Assembly (NCBI GenBank): GCA_003220795.1
Contig: QHTK01000022.1
Span: 1-33,125 of the forward strand
Reading direction: 5' to 3'
DNA: 33,125 nt
From: Gemmatimonadota bacterium
GTDB lineage: Bacteria > Gemmatimonadota > Gemmatimonadetes > Gemmatimonadales > GWC2-71-9
Under the pieces are notes generated by a model that saw only the letters and a program-made list of their open reading frames with translations, was not told the origin of the DNA and did not search any database. A program made the translations under genes and the position numbers. Position 1 is the first letter of the stretch. Each line of letters begins with the position of its first letter. This document shows positions 1 to 7,960 of this stretch, in pieces.

Positions 1-382
1 GATACCCGATATAAAGGAAGAAGAGAAACAGCGTGGACGTGAGCCGGGCGTCCCAGGTCCACCACGTCCCCCAGATCGGCTTCCCCCAGATGGGACCGGT
101 CGTGAGCACGATCGCGGCGAACACCGTTCCCGCCTCCGCCGACGCCTCCGCGAAGCGGTCCAGCCGCGCGTCCTTCAGGAACAAGTAGAAGATCCCCGCC
201 AGCCCGACCAGGAACATGGCCATCTCGGCCCAAATCGCCGCCGGGACGTGGAGGTAGTAGATCTTTTGCGCGGGCCCCTGCACGCGCTCGACCGGCGTGA
301 ACGCCAGGGCCCGGACGTAGACGGCGGCGAGTAGCCCCAGTCCGATCAGGGTGATCAGTCGGCCCTTACGAGCGAGGCTCAT
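1..382 (-). CDS. ccmC: Heme exporter/cytochrome c assembly protein CcmC, partial (N-terminal part)
   Basis: Integral membrane protein of the system I cytochrome c maturation pathway. CcmC binds heme at the periplasmic face and hands it to CcmE. Reading the minus strand from the ATG at 382 gives an N-terminal membrane segment, a second hydrophobic helix near residues 45-65, and the tryptophan-rich WGTWWTWDARLTS motif typical of CcmC heme-handling proteins, followed by FLFFLYIGY where the window ends. About 127 codons are present and the C-terminal half lies outside. The ATG overlaps the stop of ccmB (ATGA), so the two are translationally coupled. CcmF/NrfE share the WWD motif, but the short N-terminus and the position after ccmAB favour CcmC. 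Confidence 0.93.
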   Translation of the reverse strand, partial: MSLARKGRLITLIGLGLLAAVYVRALAFTPVERVQGPAQKIYYLHVPAAIWAEMAMFLVGLAGIFYLFLKDARLDRFAEASAEAGTVFAAIVLTTGPIWGKPIWGTWWTWDARLTSTLFLFFLYIGY

Positions 383-1059
383 TCCTCGACGGTGAAAGGG
401 AAGAGGAGGGTGGCGAGCGTCACGAACGCGATGTCATACGCGGCCAGCAACCTAAGCCACCCCGCAGACTCGCTCAAGGGACGCCCGCCGAGCAGGCGCG
501 CAGTCACCTGCACCGCCCCGATGAGCGGGGGGAGGAGGAAGGGCAGCAGGAGCACCACGAGCAGCAGCTCTGCAAAGCGCGTCCGGATCACCAGCGCGCT
601 GAACAACGTGCCGACCGCGACGAAGCCCACCGTGGCGAGCGCGATCACCGCGATCAGGGGCCCCAGCACCGGTGCGACGGGCACGTCGAAGAAGAGGACG
701 AACAGTGGCAGCCCGACGACTTCCACAACCGCCACGAACACGAGATTGGCGAGCAGCTTCCCCCAATAGAGACTGGTCCGGCTGAGCGGCGACGCCAGCA
801 GGCCCTCGAGCGCATCGTTCTCGAGCTCGAGCTGGAACGCGCGATTCATCGCCAGCATCGCGGCGAACGTGAACGTCACCCAGAGGATGGTGGGCGCGAG
901 GTCGATCGTCGGCACGGCCGTGGGGTCGCGCCCGAAGTTGAACACGGTGAGCACCAGGGCGGTGAACACGAGCGCGGATACGATGGCGGTGCGCGTGCGA
1001 AACTCGAGCAGCAGATCCTTGCGCGCGACCGTCCACGCCTGGCTCAGCCAGTCACCCAC
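379..1059 (-). CDS. ccmB: Heme ABC exporter permease CcmB
   Basis: Membrane subunit of the CcmABCD complex that releases holo-CcmE during cytochrome c maturation. The 226-residue product has the usual CcmB length, with an N-terminal cytoplasmic stretch (KDLLLEFRTRTA) and six hydrophobic segments. The family-typical region around RAFQLELENDALEGLL lies between TM2 and TM3. I chose the GTG at 1059, giving VGDWLSQAWTVARKDLL, because it overlaps the ccmA stop by eight bases; the much longer open frame upstream is only the shadow of ccmA. Its stop overlaps the ccmC ATG. The order ccmA-ccmB-ccmC is the standard one. Confidence 0.93.
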   Translation of the reverse strand: MGDWLSQAWTVARKDLLLEFRTRTAIVSALVFTALVLTVFNFGRDPTAVPTIDLAPTILWVTFTFAAMLAMNRAFQLELENDALEGLLASPLSRTSLYWGKLLANLVFVAVVEVVGLPLFVLFFDVPVAPVLGPLIAVIALATVGFVAVGTLFSALVIRTRFAELLLVVLLLPFLLPPLIGAVQVTARLLGGRPLSESAGWLRLLAAYDIAFVTLATLLFPFTVEE

Positions 1060-1768
1060 CGCCCGCTCCGAGAGCCCGCCGGTACTCGTCGGCGATCTGG
1101 GCCGGCCCGCGCCCGCCGCGCGGCGCGAAGTGCACGAACCGGCCGCGCCGCTGGAACGCCACATCGGTGGCCAGCTCGACGCCCTCGTCCACGTTGTGGG
1201 TTGCCAACACGACCACGCGGCCCGCCCCGCGCAGCTGGGCCAGCAACGTGCGGAACCCGGCTGCGGCGGCCAGGTCGAGCCCGGTAAACGGCTCGTCGAG
1301 CAGGAGTACCCGGGGCTCGTGGATGAGCGCCCTGGCGATCGCGGCCCGCTGCGCCAGGCCGCGCGACAACGCACACACCGCCCGCTCGGCATGCTCCGCG
1401 ATCCCGAGGCGCCGCATCACTGCGTCGGCGCGGCGCGCGCGGGTGGCCGCCGGCACGCGGTACAGCGCCGCCCAGAAGAGCAGGTTCTCGCGCACCGTGA
1501 GGTGACCGTACAGGTGGGACTGATGGCCGATCCAACCGATCGCGCCCCGCCCGCCCGCGACCGTCGCCCGACCGGCGTCGGGACGGATCAGCCCCGCCAG
1601 GACCTTGAGGAGCGTCGTCTTCCCCGCGCCATTCGGCCCGAAGACGGCGAGCGTCTGTCCGGCGTCGAGGGTGAACGTGACGTCGTCGAGCGCGACCACG
1701 CGACCCCCGCTTCCACCTTCTCCGCGTCCGCCCGCAAACGCGTGTCGCAGCGCTTCAGCCGAGAGCAT
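1052..1768 (-). CDS. ccmA: Heme ABC exporter ATP-binding protein CcmA
   Basis: Cytoplasmic ATPase subunit of the CcmABCD complex. Visible motifs are Walker A GPNGAGKT (about residues 44-51), a Q-loop glutamine near 83, signature LSRGLAQR (about 134-141), Walker B VLLLDEP (154-160) and a switch histidine near 191. At 238 residues it is slightly longer than typical CcmA because of a glycine-rich insert near residues 12-22. The start overlaps the upstream response-regulator gene by 14 bases and the stop overlaps the ccmB GTG, so it is part of one transcription unit. A generic ABC ATPase would look similar, but linkage to ccmB and ccmC settles the assignment. Confidence 0.93.
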   Translation of the reverse strand: MLSAEALRHAFAGGRGEGGSGGRVVALDDVTFTLDAGQTLAVFGPNGAGKTTLLKVLAGLIRPDAGRATVAGGRGAIGWIGHQSHLYGHLTVRENLLFWAALYRVPAATRARRADAVMRRLGIAEHAERAVCALSRGLAQRAAIARALIHEPRVLLLDEPFTGLDLAAAAGFRTLLAQLRGAGRVVVLATHNVDEGVELATDVAFQRRGRFVHFAPRGGRGPAQIADEYRRALGAGGG

Positions 1769-2129
1769 CGATGCGCGCCGCCAGATCGTCCATGTCGAAC
1801 GGCTTCACAAGGTAGCCCGAGTGCCCGAGGTCGAGCACGGTGATCAGCGGCTCCATGCTCACGTAGGAGGTCGTCACGATCACGGGAAGGGTGGGGTGGG
1901 AGGCGCGGATCTCCTGCAGCAGCGTTACGCCATCGGTGTCCGGGAGGCGGAGATCGAGCACCAGTACTTCGGGGTGGAACTTCTCGAGCTGGCGCCGTGC
2001 TTCGTTGCCGCTTCCGGCGAAGGCGACATCGTACCGCGCGGCGAAGAATCGATCGTACGTACGCCGGAGGGCCGCTTCATCCTCGACGAACAAGACTTTG
2101 CGCCGCGCCGGGGAGGAGGGGGCCCGCAT
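1755..2129 (-). CDS. Single-domain response regulator (receiver only)
   Basis: A stand-alone CheY-like receiver of 124 residues. The acidic pair is at Glu16/Asp17, the phosphoacceptor is Asp59 in LVLDLRLPDTDG, the switch Thr/Ser lies at 86-88 (VTTS), and the conserved lysine is Lys109 in LVKPFD. No output domain follows, so it must act through a partner protein or feed a phosphorelay. It lies 48 bases downstream of the STAS gene and overlaps ccmA by 14 bases. No Shine-Dalgarno sequence precedes the ATG; instead a TATATT box (2138-2143, minus) sits eight bases upstream, consistent with a leaderless transcript that could also serve ccmABC. Its partner kinase is not in the window. Confidence 0.85.
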   Translation of the reverse strand: MRAPSSPARRKVLFVEDEAALRRTYDRFFAARYDVAFAGSGNEARRQLEKFHPEVLVLDLRLPDTDGVTLLQEIRASHPTLPVIVTTSYVSMEPLITVLDLGHSGYLVKPFDMDDLAARIDALG

Positions 2130-2137
2130 GGTGGGGC

Positions 2138-2143
2138 AATATA
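2138..2143 (-). promoter_or_regulatory. Candidate -10 box for the response regulator/ccmABC unit
   Basis: TATATT on the minus strand, eight bases before the ATG at 2129. There is no ribosome-binding site in this interval and no convincing -35. The spacing would place the transcript start at or next to the ATG (leaderless). It is a prediction by eye. Confidence 0.35.
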
Positions 2144-2177
2144 TGGGGGCGACCCTCGCAGTCCACGGCGGCCGCGC

Positions 2178-2495
2178 TCAGGCCGCGCCGCTCTCCAGCT
2201 CGAACAAATCGTCCAGCTTGGTGAGCACCAGGAGAAAGCGCAGCTCCTCGTTCGCTCCCCGTAGGCACACCGCCAGGCGGCGTTCCGCCGCCTTGCGTTG
2301 AATCAGCATCAGCGCGCCCAGACCCGCGCTGTCGACCTGCCGCGTTCCCGACAGGTCGATGACCAGCCGCCCGGCCCCCTCGTCCAGCTGCTCCAGCAGC
2401 TCGCCCGCGGCACGGCGGAACGCCGTGCGCGAATCGAGACCCAGCTCCTCAGGGGCGGCCAGGACTCGTTCGCCTGGGCGCGTCGACATCGTCAT
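2178..2495 (-). CDS. STAS-domain anti-sigma factor antagonist-like protein
   Basis: About 105 residues, matching the SpoIIAA/RsbV STAS family, in which a conserved serine is reversibly phosphorylated by a cognate kinase to control partner switching. The core motif QVDSAGLGALML is present, with the phosphorylatable Ser near residue 56, preceded by the strand LVIDLSG. I chose the ATG at 2495 because GGAGG lies five bases upstream; a GTG at 2507 would add four residues. No SpoIIAB-type serine kinase or sigma factor is adjacent. The neighbour is a lone receiver domain, so the two may form a small signalling cassette ahead of ccmABC; that link is inference. Confidence 0.82.
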   Translation of the reverse strand: MTMSTRPGERVLAAPEELGLDSRTAFRRAAGELLEQLDEGAGRLVIDLSGTRQVDSAGLGALMLIQRKAAERRLAVCLRGANEELRFLLVLTKLDDLFELESGAA

Positions 2496-2765
2496 CACGT
2501 CCTCCACGGTCAGCTCCAGAGATCGCCGTGGCTAGAGCTATGCGACTCCGGTGCCAACCCCGGCCCTGCCAAGCTAAGCTGCGGCTCGTCAACCGGTTGT
2601 CAAAGCCGTCGTGAGCGCCCTCACGCCCGGCCGTGCCGCAGACCGAGGGGCGCGGCGCATATTGCAAGGCGGCGCCGCCCTCCTTGACCACCTCGCCAGC
2701 AAAGGGCATACCTTTACGGAGAATCGACCAGCCCGCACTCCTCCGGAATCATGAAGGCAGATCAC
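2496..2765. other. Intergenic region between divergent STAS and acs genes
   Basis: Roughly 270 bases holding the start regions of both genes. I found no coding sequence. A small hairpin GTGAG-CGCC-CTCAC lies near 2611-2624, and an AT-richer patch near 2659 could hold a promoter element, but no pair of boxes is convincing. Confidence 0.4.
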
Positions 2766-4871
2766 ATGGCGAAGGCAATCGAAAAGCAGGAGCTGACCGA
2801 GGTCAGCGAAGCGCAGATCGCGGTGCACTGGAAGGAAGAGGAGTACTATCAGCCTTCGGAGAAGTTCAAGGCACAGGCGAACATGCGGGACCCGCGCATC
2901 TTTGACCAGTTCGGCCTCGACCGGTTTCCCGACTGTTTCAAGACGTATGCCGATATGCTCACCTGGTTCGAGCCATATCACACCGTGCTCGATAGCGGCG
3001 ACGCGCCGTTCTGGAAATGGTTCATCGGCGGCAGGATCAACGCGTGCTACAACTGCGTGGACCGCCACCTGGACAAGCACAAGAACAAGGCCGCTTTCGT
3101 TTTCGTGCCGGAGCCGGAAAAAGAGCCGGATGTGGCCATCACGTATCAGGAGCTGTTCGACCGCGTGAGCGAAGTGGCCGCGCTGCTCCGCGGCCTGGGC
3201 CTCAAGGCGGGAGACCGCGTCACCTTTCACATGCCGATGGTTCCGGAGCTGCCCGTCACGATGCTGGCGTGTGCGCGACTGGGAATCATCCATTCGCAAG
3301 TCTTCGGCGGGTTCAGCGGCCAGGCGTGCGGCTCGCGCATTCAGGATTCGGGCAGCCGCGTCTTGATCACGATGGACAGCTATTGGCGCAATGGCACGCT
3401 CGTCGATCACAAGGCAAATGCCGACATCGCGGTAAAGACGGCGAAAGACTTGGGACAGGACGTGGATAAGGTCCTGGTGTGGCAGCGCTACCCCGGAAAG
3501 TATTCCGCGAAGACGCCGATGGTTGCCGGTCGCGATTTCTTCGTGAACGACCTGCTCAAGGATTACAAAGGCAAGAAGATCGATCCGGTGGCCCTACCGG
3601 GGGAAGCGCCACTGTTCTTGATGTACTCGAGCGGCACCACGGGCAAGCCCAAGGGCGCGCAACACGGCATCGCCGGCTATCTGTCCTACGTGACCGCCAC
3701 GTCCAAGTGGATTCTCGACATTCATCCGGAAGACGTCTACTGGTGCATGGCGGACATCGGCTGGATCACCGGGCATTCCTACATCGTCTATGGCCCGCTG
3801 GCGAACGCGGCGACGAGCGTGCTGTACGAAGGCGTGCCGACGTTCCCCGACGCGGGCCGCCCCTGGCGGATCGCCGAGCGGTTGGGTGTGAACATTTTCC
3901 ACACCGCGCCCACGGCGATTCGCATGCTGCGCAAGCTCGGTCCCCAGGAGCCGCGCAAGTACAAGTACCATTTCAAGTCGATGACGACGGTGGGCGAGCC
4001 GATCGAGCCGGAGGCGTGGCGCTGGTATTACGACGAGGTGGGTAAGCGGGAGGCGGTCATCACCGATACGTGGTGGATGACGGAGACCGGCGGCTTTCTC
4101 GGCACCACGATGCCCGCGATTCATCCGATGAAGCCCGGAAGCTGCGGCCCCGCCGCGCCGGGGATTCATCCGGTGATCTACGACGAAACCGGGGCGGAAG
4201 TCCCCAAAGGGTCCGGCAAGGCGGGCAACATGTGCATCCGCAACCCGTGGCCGGGCATCATGCAGACGATCTGGGGAGATCGCGACCGCTACGTCAAGAC
4301 CTACTTCGCCAAGTACAACAAGAACCCGCGCAGCAAAGATTGGCACGACTGGCCGTTCCTGTGCGGCGACGGCGCGGTGCAGGCCGCCGACGGCTACTAC
4401 CGCATCCTCGGCCGCATTGACGACGTGATCAACGTAGCCGGTCACCGCCTCGGCACGAAAGAGATCGAGTCCGCCTGTCTCACGGTCCCCGAGGTCGCCG
4501 AAGCCGCCGTCGTCCCGGTCCAGGACGAGATCAAGGGACGCGTGCCGGAAGTCTACATCGCGCTCAAGCCGGGCGTGCCACCGAGTCAGGACGTCATCGA
4601 CCGCGTGATCAAGGCGAACGAAGAAGTGATCGGCAAGATCGCGCGCCCCAAGCACGTGTACATCGTGCCGGACATGCCGAAGACGCGCTCCGGGAAGATT
4701 ATGCGCCGGGTGCTGGCGGCCATCTCCAATCGCCGGGATGTCGGCGACGTGACGACGCTGGCGAACCCGGACGTGGTCGAGCAGATCCGCACGATGGTTC
4801 AGGGGAAGGACACAATCACGACGCACGAGGCCTTGCCGGAGGACATCGCGAAGTTCGGCCAGGTGGAATAG
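2766..4871 (+). CDS. acs: Acetyl-CoA synthetase (AMP-forming acetate--CoA ligase)
   Basis: Activates acetate with ATP and CoA through acetyl-AMP, feeding acetyl-CoA to the TCA and glyoxylate pathways. The 701-residue product has the ACS N-terminal domain (FKTYADMLTWFEPYHTVLD), the ATP loop YSSGTTGKPKG near 287-297, the acetate-pocket tryptophan in DTWWMTETGG, the hinge GRIDDVINVAGHRLGT, and the C-terminal KTRSGKIMRR in which Lys644 is the usual acetylation-controlled catalytic lysine. It is longer than the common 640-660 residues because of an extended N-terminus and an insert around WGDRDRYVKTYFAKYNKNPRS. AAGG lies eight bases before the ATG at 2766; an in-frame ATG at 2751 has no such site. 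It stands alone and ends at a bidirectional terminator. Confidence 0.95.
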   Translation: MAKAIEKQELTEVSEAQIAVHWKEEEYYQPSEKFKAQANMRDPRIFDQFGLDRFPDCFKTYADMLTWFEPYHTVLDSGDAPFWKWFIGGRINACYNCVDRHLDKHKNKAAFVFVPEPEKEPDVAITYQELFDRVSEVAALLRGLGLKAGDRVTFHMPMVPELPVTMLACARLGIIHSQVFGGFSGQACGSRIQDSGSRVLITMDSYWRNGTLVDHKANADIAVKTAKDLGQDVDKVLVWQRYPGKYSAKTPMVAGRDFFVNDLLKDYKGKKIDPVALPGEAPLFLMYSSGTTGKPKGAQHGIAGYLSYVTATSKWILDIHPEDVYWCMADIGWITGHSYIVYGPLANAATSVLYEGVPTFPDAGRPWRIAERLGVNIFHTAPTAIRMLRKLGPQEPRKYKYHFKSMTTVGEPIEPEAWRWYYDEVGKREAVITDTWWMTETGGFLGTTMPAIHPMKPGSCGPAAPGIHPVIYDETGAEVPKGSGKAGNMCIRNPWPGIMQTIWGDRDRYVKTYFAKYNKNPRSKDWHDWPFLCGDGAVQAADGYYRILGRIDDVINVAGHRLGTKEIESACLTVPEVAEAAVVPVQDEIKGRVPEVYIALKPGVPPSQDVIDRVIKANEEVIGKIARPKHVYIVPDMPKTRSGKIMRRVLAAISNRRDVGDVTTLANPDVVEQIRTMVQGKDTITTHEALPEDIAKFGQVE

Positions 4872-4874
4872 GCT

Positions 4875-4946
4875 AGGTCGAACGACACAGGCCCCACGAA
4901 GCGACTGCGTATTTTTGTCGCGCAGTGGGGCTGCGTCGTTCGACCT
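4875..4946. terminator. Long bidirectional hairpin between convergent acs and kup
   Basis: Inverted repeat occupying almost the whole gap: it begins three bases after the acs stop and ends one base before the kup stop. The arms share a perfect 12-bp outer block (AGGTCGAACGAC), then after one mismatch CAG, then after a one-base bulge CCCCAC. Inside lies a second 5-bp stem (GCGAC/GTCGC) with a T-rich loop. The near-perfect fit between two convergent stops suggests a terminator working on both strands, although no long U-run follows the stem in either direction. Confidence 0.75.
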
Positions 4947-4947
4947 G

Positions 4948-6846
4948 CTACAGCTCGACCTGCGCCCCGACCTCGAACACCTGGTTCGCCGGGATCTTGA
5001 AGAAGGCCGTCGCCCGCAAGGCGTTGCGCGACATGAACGCGAACAGCGTCGCCCGCCAGTGGTCCATCCCGGGCCGATCGGAGCTGACGAGGGTCTCGCG
5101 ACCCAGGAAGAACGTCGTCCCCTCCATCCGGATGTCGAGGGCTTTCACGCGGCAGGCTTCCAGGACGTCTTCCAGGTCCGGGTCGTCCATAAACCCGTAG
5201 CGGGCGACCACGGTGTGGAATCCCTTTCCGATGTGCTTCACCGTCACGCGCTCGCGCGGCTCGACATGGGGAACGTCCTCCGTCACGACGGTGAGGAACA
5301 CGACCTTCTCGTGCAGCACCTTGTTGTGCGCCAGGTTGTGGACGAGCGCCGGGGGTGTGTGGTCGGCTGTGCCGTACATGAAGACTGCCGTGCCCGGCAC
5401 GCGGAGCGGCGGCTCCGCCGCCAGATCGGCGAGCAGCATCTTCAGCGGCACCGTCTTCTCCAGCATGCGCTTGCCGAGGATCTCCCGCCCGCGCTTCCAG
5501 GTCGTCATCAGCAGGAAGATGGCCGCCGCGATCGCCAGGGGGACCCAGCCACCGTACCGGATCTTCAGCATGTTCGCGGCGAAGAACAGCAGGTCCACCC
5601 ACAGGAACAGCCCGGCGACGCCCGCGGCGCGCGGGAAGCTCCAGCCCCATACCTCGCGGCTCATCACGTAGAACATGAGCGTCGTCATGAGCATCAACGT
5701 GGAGAGAGCCACGCCGTAGGCCCCCGCGATGTTGCTCGACGTCCGGAAGCCGAGCACCAGCACGCAGGTGAGCAGCATGAGGCCCCAGTTGACCGCCGGC
5801 ACGTAGATCTGGCCGATCTCGCGCGAGGACGTGTGCTCGATGCGGAGGCGCGGGCTGTAGCCGAGCTGCACCGCCTGACGGGTCAGCGAGAACGCCCCCG
5901 AGATGACCGCTTGCGAGGCGATGATCGCCGCCACGGTGGCGAGCGCGATCAGCGGGTACAGGGCCCAGCTTGGCGCAAGGTGGTAGAAGGGGTTGACCGC
6001 CCCGGCCGGGTCGCGGAGCAGCAGCGCCCCCTGCCCGAAGTAGTTGAGCATGAGGGACGGGAGCGCGATGCCGAACCAGGCGCGCTGAATGGCGCGGTGG
6101 CCGAAGTGCCCGAGATCGGCGTACAACGCTTCGCCGCCCGTCACCACCAGGAACACGGCGCCCAGCACCACGAATCCCCGCCCCGCGTTTTCCCCGAAGA
6201 AGCGCACGGCGTAATAGGGCGATACGGCGGCCAGCACGCCCGGCTGGCGGATGATCTCGCTCAATCCGAGCACGCCGAGCGTCGCGAACCAGACGAGCAT
6301 CACGGGGCCGAACATCGCCCCGATCCGCGCCGTCCCGCGACTCTGCAGCAGGAACAGCCCGACGAGGATCACCAGTGTCACGGGAAGCACCCAGCTGGCC
6401 AGCTCCGGAGTCGCAACCTCGAGCCCCTCGACGGCGCTGAGCACGGAGATCGCCGGCGTGAGGGCTCCGTCCGCGTACAGGAGCGCCGAGCCGAAAATGC
6501 CCAGGACGATCATGATGCGGCGGGGCGAAAGCCCCCGCGCCAGGCGACTACCGTTCACAAGCGCCATCAGGGCGAGCACACCGCCTTCGCCCTTGTTGTC
6601 GGCGCGAATGATCACGATGTGATACTTGATGGTGACGACGATCACGAGCGACCAGAACACCATCGACATGACGCCGAGCACGTTGCCCGGCGTGACGCCG
6701 ATGCCGTGGGTGCCGTAGAACGACTCGCGGATCGCGTACAGCGGGCTGGTCCCGATGTCGCCGTACACGACACCCAGGGCGGCGAGCGCCAACGTGAAGA
6801 GATAGCGGCCGCGCGGGCCGGCCGGCGGTTCCGAACGTGGGGTCAT
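4948..6846 (-). CDS. kup: KUP/HAK-family potassium transporter
   Basis: Inner-membrane K+ uptake protein of the KUP family, usually a K+/H+ symporter. The 632-residue product carries the N-terminal signature GVVYGDIGTSPLYAIRES (about residues 25-42), about twelve hydrophobic segments, and the family region KADNKGEGG-like (RADNKGEGGVLALMAL). A hydrophilic C-terminal domain of about 170 residues (from KRGREILGKRM) completes it. I chose the ATG at 6846 (MTPRSEPPAG), which gives the standard length; the open frame continues upstream but overlaps the VKOR gene. It lies 11 bases after the VKOR stop and is probably the last gene of that unit. The long plus-strand frame opposite it is antisense shadow. 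Confidence 0.94.
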   Translation of the reverse strand: MTPRSEPPAGPRGRYLFTLALAALGVVYGDIGTSPLYAIRESFYGTHGIGVTPGNVLGVMSMVFWSLVIVVTIKYHIVIIRADNKGEGGVLALMALVNGSRLARGLSPRRIMIVLGIFGSALLYADGALTPAISVLSAVEGLEVATPELASWVLPVTLVILVGLFLLQSRGTARIGAMFGPVMLVWFATLGVLGLSEIIRQPGVLAAVSPYYAVRFFGENAGRGFVVLGAVFLVVTGGEALYADLGHFGHRAIQRAWFGIALPSLMLNYFGQGALLLRDPAGAVNPFYHLAPSWALYPLIALATVAAIIASQAVISGAFSLTRQAVQLGYSPRLRIEHTSSREIGQIYVPAVNWGLMLLTCVLVLGFRTSSNIAGAYGVALSTLMLMTTLMFYVMSREVWGWSFPRAAGVAGLFLWVDLLFFAANMLKIRYGGWVPLAIAAAIFLLMTTWKRGREILGKRMLEKTVPLKMLLADLAAEPPLRVPGTAVFMYGTADHTPPALVHNLAHNKVLHEKVVFLTVVTEDVPHVEPRERVTVKHIGKGFHTVVARYGFMDDPDLEDVLEACRVKALDIRMEGTTFFLGRETLVSSDRPGMDHWRATLFAFMSRNALRATAFFKIPANQVFEVGAQVEL

Positions 6847-6857
6847 GGCGCCGAATA

Positions 6858-7292
6858 CTAGCGGGTGGGAGCGGGGGGAGCGCGACGCAGCCCGCCGAGC
6901 GCCAGCACCCAGATCGCCGTGATGATCACGGCCGACGCGACGCACCAGCGACACACCGCGCGCAGCACGAACAGCTCGATGGCGGTGAGATACGACGCGA
7001 ACGCGAACCCCATGGTGGCGAGCGCGGCCAGGACCAGGGTGACCCGGCGATCGGCTGAGAACCTCGGCTGCACGCCGACCAGCCCCACGCCGAGCAGCAG
7101 CGCGTAGCCCGCCACCCCGACGAACGCCACAGGCACGCCGAACAGCTCGGCGTAGCGGCTCGCCTGTACCGCCTCGCAGCCGCCCGTACCGCACTGCAGC
7201 ACGCCGATCACACCGATCTTGTAGAGCCAGAGGTAGGTCGCGACCAGCAGGCCCAGCAGGGCCAGGACCACGATCGTCTGCCGGCGCCGCAT
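6858..7292 (-). CDS. Vitamin K epoxide reductase (VKOR) family membrane protein
   Basis: A bacterial VKOR homologue of 144 residues. Family members reoxidise a DsbA-like thiol oxidase and pass electrons to quinone, acting as a DsbB substitute in the inner membrane. Four hydrophobic segments are visible. The loop cysteines are Cys34 and Cys39 (LQCGTGGCEAVQASRYAELFG) and the active CxxC is Cys114/Cys117 in RAVCRWCVAS. The ATG at 7292 overlaps the stop of the DsbA-like gene (ATGA), which matches the expected functional partner. It is followed within 11 bases by kup, with which no functional link is obvious. The family assignment is firm; the direction of electron flow is inferred. Confidence 0.9.
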   Translation of the reverse strand: MRRRQTIVVLALLGLLVATYLWLYKIGVIGVLQCGTGGCEAVQASRYAELFGVPVAFVGVAGYALLLGVGLVGVQPRFSADRRVTLVLAALATMGFAFASYLTAIELFVLRAVCRWCVASAVIITAIWVLALGGLRRAPPAPTR

Positions 7293-7960
7293 CACTTCCG
7301 CGGTTTCGTCTGCTTCGTCAGGCTGTCGACCAGAGACTTGAACGCGTCGGAAGTGGGGTGCCCGTCGAACCGCTTGCCGTTCACGAAGAACGTCGGCGTG
7401 CCGCCCACGCCCAGCGCTTCGCCCTCCTGCACGCTCGCCTGGATGCGTCCGGCGTACCGCTGGCCGTCCATGCACGCGTCGTATTTGTCGAGATCCAGGC
7501 CGGCGGCCCGGGCGAAGTCGCGGAACAGGGACCGCGGATTCTTACCCGTCTGCGCCCACTGATGGTTGGTGAAGAGCTGGTCGTGCATCTCCCAGAACTT
7601 TCCCTGCTCGCCCCCGCACTGCGCGGCAAGCGCGGCGTAGCGCGAGTACTGGTGGCTGGGGAGCGGGAAATCGCGATAGCGCCAGCGCACCTTTCCGGTG
7701 GCGATGAGCTGCTCGCGGATCACCGGCATCTGCACGGTCGCGAACGAGGCGCAGAACGGACACTCGAAGTCGGAGTACTCGGTCACCTCGATCCGTGCCG
7801 AGTCCGCGCCCAGCGTGAAGCCCTTGAACCCATCGCTCGCGGCCACGGGCAGTGGGGCGCTCGCCGCCGGCGTCGCCACCGGGGCACCGCGCGAGCCGTA
7901 CCAAATCACCCCCCCGCCGATCAGCGCGACGGCGGCGAGCAGCACGTAGAATCCCTTCAC
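7292..7960 (-). CDS. DsbA/DsbG-like membrane-anchored thioredoxin-fold protein
   Basis: Periplasmic thiol oxidoreductase of the DsbA (Thioredoxin_4) family, 222 residues. Residues 1-20 form a signal anchor, followed by an Ala/Pro linker. The active site is Cys67-Pro-Phe-Cys70 in SDFECPFCASF, and the cis-proline loop is GGTPTFF with Pro189. A second cysteine pair (Cys115, Cys163) could form a structural disulfide. The partner for reoxidation is most likely the VKOR encoded immediately downstream with an ATGA overlap. The start is taken as the GTG at 7960, which overlaps the preceding stop. An alternative GTG five codons in has AAGGG seven bases upstream and would still leave a signal anchor. 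Confidence 0.9.
   Translation of the reverse strand: MKGFYVLLAAVALIGGGVIWYGSRGAPVATPAASAPLPVAASDGFKGFTLGADSARIEVTEYSDFECPFCASFATVQMPVIREQLIATGKVRWRYRDFPLPSHQYSRYAALAAQCGGEQGKFWEMHDQLFTNHQWAQTGKNPRSLFRDFARAAGLDLDKYDACMDGQRYAGRIQASVQEGEALGVGGTPTFFVNGKRFDGHPTSDAFKSLVDSLTKQTKPRK

Noticed and set aside
2611..2624. GTGAG-CGCC-CTCAC hairpin upstream of acs
   Set aside because: Five-bp stem only; expected by chance at this GC content.
3594..4826. 410-codon minus-strand frame opposite acs
   Set aside because: Antisense shadow of acs; no family features.
4915..6861. 648-codon open frame on the plus strand
   Set aside because: It is antisense to kup, with His/Arg/Gln-rich composition typical of a shadow frame in GC-rich DNA; the kup frame has clear family motifs.
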